This document shows positions 57,085 to 64,000 of a DNA stretch of 64,000 bases, piece by piece. The notes beneath the pieces are model-generated. The model worked only from the letters and a program-made list of their open reading frames with translations. It ran no database searches and had not been told where the DNA came from. Every line of letters begins with the position of its first letter. Positions within the stretch are counted from its first letter, which is position 1. Location of the stretch: positions 160,814,366 through 160,878,365 of the forward strand of contig CM041295.1 of the NCBI GenBank assembly GCA_023052935.1, read 5' to 3'. The DNA comes from Piezodorus guildinii (lineage: Eukaryota > Arthropoda > Insecta > Hemiptera > Pentatomidae). The position numbers were made by a program, and so were the translations under genes.

Positions 57085-59290
57085 ACTTAATTGGGTTCAA
57101 GCCCAAGCCCCCGTGATCAGCCTTAACGCAATCCTCCCCTTCGGCTTCGGCTCACCTTTCGGACGCCTACCAGTCGGATCAGCGAACACCAACTTTCTCG
57201 GAATCCGTTCCTCACCGAGCCCAACAACTTTACTTGCCCATTTGAGTCTCCGCGACGCTATCAACTCAATTATATTCACAGGATACAAGTTCCGCATTTC
57301 CGCGTTGTGCAACCTTCTAAACTCCTCAGTGCCCTCATCTCTCTTCTGACCAAAAATATTACGCAGCACCTTATTTTTGAAAACCTTAAGCCGTTGTTTA
57401 TCCTTCAAAGTAAGCGCCCACGTTTCACACCCGTAAAGATCTGTCGGAAGAATAGTTTTATAAATTCTAACCTTTAAGGTTTTAGATAGAAGCCACGAGC
57501 TAAGTAATTTAGAAACTGAATAATAACACGCATTTCTCACCTTTAACCGGGACTTTATTTCTTCCTGGATTTCATTTTTTCTTGTTATCATTGAACCTTA
57601 ATACTTGAATTTCTCTACGTGTTCAAAAGTATGCCCTGATATATCAATATCACAAAGATCGTCACCGTTTCTGCCACTAATCATTTATTTCGTTTTATCG
57701 GTATTTAATTCGAGTCCTATTTCTTTAACGGAAAATATTTGATCAATAGTCGAGTGGTTCCGCCTAAAACCTCATTGGTTGTCTCCGATAATTTCCTCAG
57801 CGTATTCCGTGATTCGGCTAGTTAGTATTGACGAGAATATTTTATAGCATACTAGGAGAAGAGAGATCCCACGATAGTTGTTACAATCCGTCCTCGTTCA
57901 TTTTTTGTGAATCGGAATAAGTATTGATTCTTCCCAATCTTCGGGAATTTTTTCATTTTCCCAGATCTTTTGAACTGAAACAAGTAATTTAGAAACGCCC
58001 GCTTCTCCACACGCCTTGATTAATTCACTCGTGATGTTATCATTTCCTGCAGCCTTATAACGTTTTAATTTTCCTACCACCATTTTGACTTTCTCTTTAC
58101 TCGGTGGGTCTATCCATGGTTCAGCGCTCTGATATTCAGAGTGAGGAGATTGATTATTATTTTCCGTATTTAGAATACCGTCAAAGTGTTGTTTAAATGT
58201 ATATAATATCTCAGTCGAATACGCAATTATACTGTTATTTGCTTCTTTAAGCGTATTCGATAGGGGTTCAAATATTTTACGCGATTTGTCTATTCCTTCG
58301 TACATCTTTCTTACGTTATTTTTGGTTCTGTGTTTTTCTATTTCTATTATTTTGCCTTTAAGATACTCTCTTTTTATATTTCTTAAGATTTTGAAGTATC
58401 TTTTTTTACGTCACGTTATTATCGCTTGAATTATTCAAGGAATTCAGTTTAGCGGTGTTTCTTTTTTCACACATATTTTGACAATCCCCGTCGAACCAGG
58501 GTTTGTTTTTTTATTTTCGATTTTCTCAAGACACAAATTACCGATCTCTTTCATATTATCTCTGATCCCTTCCCATAATTTGTTTACATCTTCGAGTTTC
58601 TCATCTATAGATTCCAAAGCTTCGAACCAATTTTTTACTTCTATCGCGAATTGTTTTCTAATCCCGGGATTGTTCAATTTAACTAAATAAAAATTCTCGG
58701 GGTGAATATAGTTCGGTGTTCTCTTTTTTGTATTTAATTTTTGTCGAAGTTTTGCGATTACTAATTCATGATCAGAACTGCATTCTGCACCACGATACGA
58801 TCTCACGTTAATTATGCTACTTCGCATCTGTTTGTTCTAAAACATGATCGATTTGATTCCGCGTTTAACCATCCGGCGATGTCCACGTATACTTATGAAT
58901 ATCCTTATTTTTAACCGTAGTACATTTGATTACTATGTTTTTTGAAATTGCAAAGTTTATTAGTCGGCTCCAACCATTATTACTATATTCTTGCAAACTT
59001 TTTTACTGTTTGTAGGACGATATACTTCTTCCCTTCCAACCTTTGCGTTTGCGTCGCCTAGTATTATCTTAACGTAATTTCGCGGTAACTTATCGTAAAC
59101 CGTTATATCATAAAATTCGCATTTTACGTCATCACTGTCTTCGGTGGGAGAATGAATGTTTATAAACGCGATTTTAAACCAAAGACCTTGAAATATAGCA
59201 ACCGATATTCTTTCACTGAAGATTTGTACTTCCCGTTATGCGGAAAGAAATCTATTCTTAATCAGAAACCCGGTACCTAAACAATGATTT
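57085..59290 (-). pseudogene. RTE LINE copy 3, endonuclease kept, RT core deleted
   Basis: The minus strand starts in the endonuclease: FINIHSPTEDSDDVKCEFYD and KIILGDANAKVGREEVYRPT (about 59165-59010), then after frame breaks RSYRGAECSSDHELVIAKLR (58804 on). The RT N-part at 58305-57898 has LKRYKAAGNDNITSELIKAC and EDWEESILIPIHKK, then NNYRGISLL and TTDQ-like sequence. From there it jumps directly to KEIGLELNTDKTK. About 430 bases present in the first copy (3458-3888), holding motifs A to C with YADD, are missing. The C-part at 57591-57097 is open (CETWALTLKDKQRLKVFKNK). The 3' terminus with hairpin is absent. It keeps the uninterrupted site (58981-58990) where the FB element entered the first copy. 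Confidence 0.9.
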
Positions 59291-59423
59291 TAATAAATAT
59301 CATAATATGGTCACCTTTAATAACTATTAGCAACTATATGACACTCTACTTTGACACACAAAAAAAAAAAAAAACATACATCTCACATTCTTATTGGTAG
59401 AATTATCAGGTGTCAGTCATATG

Positions 59424-59581
59424 AAAAATATTTTAATTTTGCCTACGTTTCGGCTGAAACATGTAAGCCATCTCAAGCATAAGCGCGAATCCAGGGTTTA
59501 TGCTTGAGATGGCTCAGTTATGCCCTGATGGCGGCTCACATGATTGAGTCGAAACGTCGGCACAATTGAAAAAAAAATATT
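59424..59581. mobile_element. Short palindrome with two hammerhead-like motifs (Penelope-related?)
   Basis: Two inverted halves. Plus strand 59525-59562 has CTGATGGCGGCTCACATGAT followed by TGAGTCGAAACGTCGG. Minus strand 59478-59441 has GAGATGGCTTACATGTTTCA followed by GCCGAAACGTAGGC. A CTGATG...(stem)...CGAAAC order with a GGCTC/GAGTC stem resembles the hammerhead ribozyme core found in Penelope-like elements, although position 9 is G instead of A in the plus copy. No protein frame. Confidence 0.4.
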
Positions 59582-61461
59582 CTCCGAATCCTTAATATTT
59601 CTACTTATGTTAATTTCAATAGTCGATTAACACATCCTTAATATGTCTCACTTCCCACATCAAAGTTAACAGAAGAAATATTTAAAAAACATAGGTAACA
59701 TCCTAACAGTCAAAACAAATATGGTTCGGCATTATGCTTAAAAATATAATTTCATTTACAACAATATATTGTTTAAAATAGTTATTAATTTAGTATTATT
59801 GTTCTTTTATAAAGGAAGATGAATAAAGTGATTTAAATCATTGATGAAGAGCCATGATGGCTTCAATAGCTAGTCGGCATACACAATATTGAGGGGTACA
59901 AAGGAGGCCTTCAAACAGTTTGTATAATACATTATTTCAATTACAATCTACGTTTATTTATTATTCAGTATCGAACTGTGAATACTTCCTATATAGATTT
60001 TGTAAAAATTTAGAAATAGAAGTACTGATTTTATGCAAGTGTACTAAAGCAATTATAAACAGCAAGAGAAAACTGTTTAAAAAATTAGCAAACCATTTAT
60101 TATCCATGGTTCCATTTATCTCTATATAACCAAGTTCGCATCCAGGGAAGAAAATTTAACATTTAAATATAATATAAATTTAATTGTTCAACACAGGATA
60201 ATCGTGAATGAACCAGTGCATAGATTAGAACCCAACTTAACTTTCCCTGTATATGATACATACGATTAATATATAGTCAGTAATTATAATAATAGTTATA
60301 ATATTTAGCATTTTGGTTTAATATTTTCAATAATTAACCTTTGTAATCGACCAAACAAATACGTTTTGTTTTGTTTTGTTCAAAATTTGAAGCTTACATT
60401 TTAAGATACGTAGAACCCTAAAAAAGAACATAATAAAACCCGTGCAATATCAAAAAATAATCATTGCGATTGGTTGAGAACTAACAGAGATACGCGTTTT
60501 GAAATTAGCAGTCGTGATAAAGAAAATAGTATTACTTTCGATTATGTATTGATTTGCATATTAGTATACTGCCTATTAACGGCTATATAAACAGGGATAC
60601 TCTAATATAGTTTATGGAAATTCTGTCTGAATTAAAAGAAATAATCACATAATTTTTCGAATGGTTAACATATATTTTTAATATCGGAACTACACCCAAC
60701 AACGTATAACTTCCATGAAATTTTATTTGATTTTTAAACTGAGCGGAGAATACTTTCTTTTTTTTTAATACCGAGAAAATTAAAAAAAAAAAAAAAGGCA
60801 AGCTCGAGTCTGGTTTCACTAATTGAAGGCTACTATTTTTTTATTCTAATTATATATATATTATATATTATATATATAATATATATATATATATATATTA
60901 TATATAAATTTGTAATTATCAATTTATTATATAACACAATGAGTGATATGCAGAGTGAAGAAAAATCGTGTAAATGTCTTAATAAAGAACTACCTAGCGG
61001 TTGCACTTCAAAATCGAAATATTTAAAATGACAATTTATTTCATAATAACGATTGCATGAATCTCACTTGTACTATATAAATGTCACTACAAATAAATGT
61101 AAAAACTATTCATGTAACTATTAAAATACAGCCAAGGATGTTTCTCTGATCCGCCCGATATGAATGGTCATCAAAACATTACTACGCCCAGTCTCTTTTG
61201 CAATATGAAAAAGATGAAGCAGTTCAGAACACGCAACCCAATTGTAGGTGATTTATAGCTCACCTAATCAGTTCTACAGTAGGCTGTTTTTGTTTATTTT
61301 CGTTCATCTTTCAACTTCGAGGTATTTCCGAATGACTCCAGGGGAAAATTTCCCTTTTGCCATCACCGAGATTTGACCGGAATAGCGAAAGTTACTGAAT
61401 CGTGTGTAATTATATTCTCACAAGATAGGTCGGAAAAACAAAATGGTTTAATTAATTATTT
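59582..61461. other. A+T-rich stretch without genes
   Basis: Contains (TA)n at 60850-60906 and chance frames (69 and 78 codons). No similarity to other parts of the window seen. Confidence 0.5.
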
Positions 61462-61477
61462 AAGTTTATCGAATCAT

Positions 61478-62157
61478 CCTCACACAAGACTGAAACGACA
61501 AGAAACTGCTCGAAGATATCGATTACTACAACACTTACTAGACAAACGTTCAATACTTCCAGTATATTACAAAAGACTCATTTACATCACTATTATCAGA
61601 CCTATTTGGAAATATGGAATCGAGCTTTGGGGCTCCACGAAACCATCTAATTCCTCCCGCATCCAGTCTTTACAATCCCAAATCATGAATGCTCCTTATT
61701 TTGTTACAAATCAACTCATTCATAATGACCTTAACATCCCATTTGTTGCAGACATAGCCCGTGATAGATACTCCTCTTTTCATTCTAAACTCTCTGTCCA
61801 TACAAATCTACTTGTCCGTAATTTATGTTCCTTAGATATCTCTGATAAACCTCCAAGGCGACTGAAAAGAAGGTGGCCTCGGGACCTTCTGAGTTAAAAT
61901 AGTTAGTGAAGTGCTACCACTGGGTAGTTCTTTCTCAACACATTTTCATGACTTTTTTTTTTCATTCCTCATATTTACTTATTTTTTCTTTAATACAGTT
62001 GTAAATTGTATAAATAAATAATTTTTAACAACAATTTTTATCGAGTAAAATACAATCTGTCCCAATTTGGACATCAATAGTAGTGGTGAAAGATATCATA
62101 CATACTACATTCATAAAATATTTACACAGCATAAAATAAATAAATAATTAAAAAAAA
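61478..62157 (+). pseudogene. Jockey LINE 3' end (subfamily B) with 16-bp target duplication
   Basis: Starts CCTCACACAAGACTGAAACG and encodes TRLKRQETARRYRLLQHLLD, PIWKYGIELWGSTKPSNSSR, a small deletion after SLQSQI, LIHNDLNIPFVADIARDRYS and PPRRLKRRWPRDLLS with stop at 61895. The UTR has CTACCACTGGGTAGTTCTTT. AAGTTTATCGAATCAT at 61462-61477 and 62158-62173 is a 16-bp target duplication enclosing also the insertion at 62024-62135. The Met used by the longer frame (61373) lies in flanking DNA. Confidence 0.92.
62024..62135 (-). mobile_element. Jockey (subfamily A) 3' UTR nested in the tail of the subfamily B copy
   Basis: Minus strand GAATGTAGTATGTATGATAT, TGTCCAAATTGGGACAGATT, matching 38010-38070. 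It lies between two copies of ATAAATAAATAATT (62010-62023 and 62136-62149), a likely 14-bp target duplication, though low complexity makes the exact limits uncertain. Confidence 0.75.
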
Positions 62158-62269
62158 AAGTTTATCGAATCATGTAAACTGCTTGAATAAAAGTAGTTTT
62201 TATTGGCTATTTTTTTCTACTTGAATAAAATGATTGATATTCTACTAAAAGTGAGTTATTTAGTAGAAG

Positions 62270-64000
62270 AACTCATATCAATGGTTTGATTCATCAGCAG
62301 GATGAGCTGAAATACTTACTGAGGCACTATAATTGCTATGTTGCCAACATTCAAGAAACTCGCCTGAAACCTACAAGACAGGTGGAATTTCGGGGATGGG
62401 CGATAAGAAGAAAGGATTATTCAGATGGACAAATTGCATGCGGGGGGGTTGGTATGCATATTCATTAAAGGCGATGTTCCCTTTTCCGATATTAATAATA
62501 ACTCTCAGTTACAATTCAAATCAATCCGTATTCTTTCTCAACCGCACCCTTTCACGTTATGCTCCATCTACCTTCCACCTGGTCGACCCTTTTACGTCCA
62601 GGAACTGAACGACTTGGTGGATACTCAGCCATCACCAGTGATCGTAGCTGGGGATGTTAAGGCGCATAGTCTATTATGGGGTAGTGACAGCATAGACAAA
62701 AAGGTTGAATTGGTCGAAACCTGCCTAGATACTTGTCATTTGAATACCATAAACAACCATATCTATAAAACACACCTCTGCACCCGATCCGGCAAACTCT
62801 CTGCTATCGATCATACAATTACTAGCCCTCTGTTACAAGCAACAACTCAATGGTAAGCAACATTAGATGATAAACACGGTAGCGATCATTTCCCCATAAT
62901 CATCAAAACTCTCAATAAAGGTCCTAATCTTAGCAGACCCAACAAATGGCTGACTAAAAAGGAAGATTGGGCCCTGTACCAAAAGAAAGCACAACTTACT
63001 GACGTCGACTTATTCGAAACTGACCCTGACAGACTTAATACAAATGTCAATACCAGACTGCGTAGCGCGGCACACGATTCTATTCCTTACACATCCACAA
63101 ATGACAGTGCACATCCTGGCTCTCGCCCCCCTGTACCCTGGGGGAACGACAAATGTGCGAAAGCCATAAAAGATATGCGAAAAGCTTTAAGAAAATTTCT
63201 CCGGCGACCATCTCCAGGAATGTTGGAGACATACCTAGCTGCAAGAAAACACGCTCGATATATCATTCAAAAGAACAAAAAATTGTCGTGGTGAAATTTT
63301 CTTCATAAAGTCAGTTGTAACACTCCAAGTGCCGTTTTCTGGGAAACAGTTCGGAAAATTATGGGACATGGATTTTCTTCTCAAATAACTTGTCTGATAA
63401 ACCGTGGCCTGTATGAAACTGATCCTGTAACTTCAGCTAACCACTTCTATCCCACCTCTTTCACCGCTAACTTCTCTGCTCACTTTTTTAGTATAAAGCA
63501 ATCTATTGAATCCAACCCTCTTAACATTCCATATGATCCATCAGATCTCCTAAATCACTACTTTTCAATGACAGAATGTCTTACCACTTTAAACTCTAGA
63601 AAAGATTCCTCTCCCGGTCCAGATCAGATATGGATTGGTATGATCAAAAATCTAAGTCTTCCTGATAAATCAACAATTCTACAGGTTTTAAAAACTTTAT
63701 TTATATCCGAACGTTTTCCAAGTTTATGCAAAAAAGCAATCACGATTCCTGTAAAGAAATATAAAAACCCGATGAATGTTAATAGCTATCGCCCTTTCTC
63801 TCTCACCTCTTCCATGTGCAAACTCTTGAAAAAACTAATAAGCAATCGCTTGCTGTGGTTTCTAGAAGCGAAAAATGTTCTTTCAGTATGGCAGAGTGGT
63901 TTCCGGAAAGGAAGAAGCACAAAAGACAACCTGGTTCGCTGGAATGCGACATACTAGGTGCCTTCGAACGCAAAGAAAAACTCTTGGCGGTTTTTATTGA
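62270..64000 (+). pseudogene. Jockey LINE ORF2: endonuclease and RT N-part, continues beyond window
   Basis: The APE endonuclease begins NGLIHQQDELKYLLRHYNCY and ANIQETRLKP (catalytic Glu in QET), a frame shift near 62450 leads to IYLPPGRPFYVQELND, VIVAGDVKAHSLLWGS (usual GDFNAH changed), SAIDHTI and, after an in-frame stop at 62854, HGSDHFPI (SDH end of the domain). A linker with RKFLRRPSPGMLETYLAARK has a stop at 63292. The RT starts with FWETVRKIMGHG, CLTTLNSRKDSSPGPDQIWI, VNSYRPFSLTSSMCKLLKKL and WQSGFRKGRSTKDNLVRW. A frame shift near 63945 is followed by LGAFERKEKLLAVFID, motif A, at the very end. It is the only copy here keeping the 5' half of ORF2, and it is not functional as read. Confidence 0.9.

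Overview
This is a eukaryotic, strongly A+T-rich stretch, most likely from an arthropod and perhaps an insect. It holds Jockey and RTE non-LTR retrotransposons, an irritans-type mariner relic, Tc1-like miniature elements, a Helitron-like end, tRNA-derived SINEs and long (TA)n tracts. There is no prokaryotic gene arrangement. I cannot name the species. I found no intact host gene: every reading frame with recognisable homology belongs to a decayed transposable element, and the remaining open frames are low-complexity or repeat artefacts.

Layout. 1-2184 is the right part of a foldback-like element (FB-alpha), with a ~112-bp satellite and eight terminal 21-bp repeats, inserted at a TA in an RTE element (2185-4600). 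4663-7797 is a large inverted pair of a related element (FB-beta) around an 812-bp (TA)n-flanked spacer. 7800-13190 holds a SINE, a CR1-like 3' end, copies of a dispersed ~0.85-kb repeat family (called the GTAAGT family here) and a mariner deletion derivative. 13190-16400 has a Jockey fragment split by another LINE with a 13-bp target duplication, a second RTE copy and an RTE 3' fragment. 17500-30100 holds solo Jockey tails, a Helitron-like end, nested Tc1-like miniature elements, further GTAAGT copies and several Jockey 3' ends, the largest with an RT catalytic motif at 28907-30098. 31280-36030 contains a complete FB-alpha element (32350-35966) next to a partial duplication of its own left arm.

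36400-38130 has a 39-bp tandem repeat and a 264-bp palindrome. 41061-44331 has three Jockey insertions with clear target duplications, one nested in another. 46536-47400 is an RT relic of R2/R4-like type. 50000-51700 has LINE C-terminal remnants and four perfect 37-bp repeats. 57085-59290 is an inverted RTE copy that lacks the catalytic RT core but preserves the empty site of the 2184 FB insertion. 59424-59581 is a hammerhead-like palindrome. 61462-62173 is a Jockey tail with a second insertion inside it. 62270-64000 is the endonuclease and start of the RT of a Jockey element running off the window.

The elements are related functionally as parasites and hosts. LINEs supply reverse transcriptase and landing sites. 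SINEs and the many 5'-truncated LINE tails are products of target-primed reverse transcription. The foldback and miniature elements encode no transposase here and would depend on one supplied in trans. Six to eight target-site duplications can be read directly and give an insertion order. The least conventional content is the pair of foldback families with 21-bp terminal repeats and TA targets, one of whose satellite units closely resembles the RTE 3' terminus.
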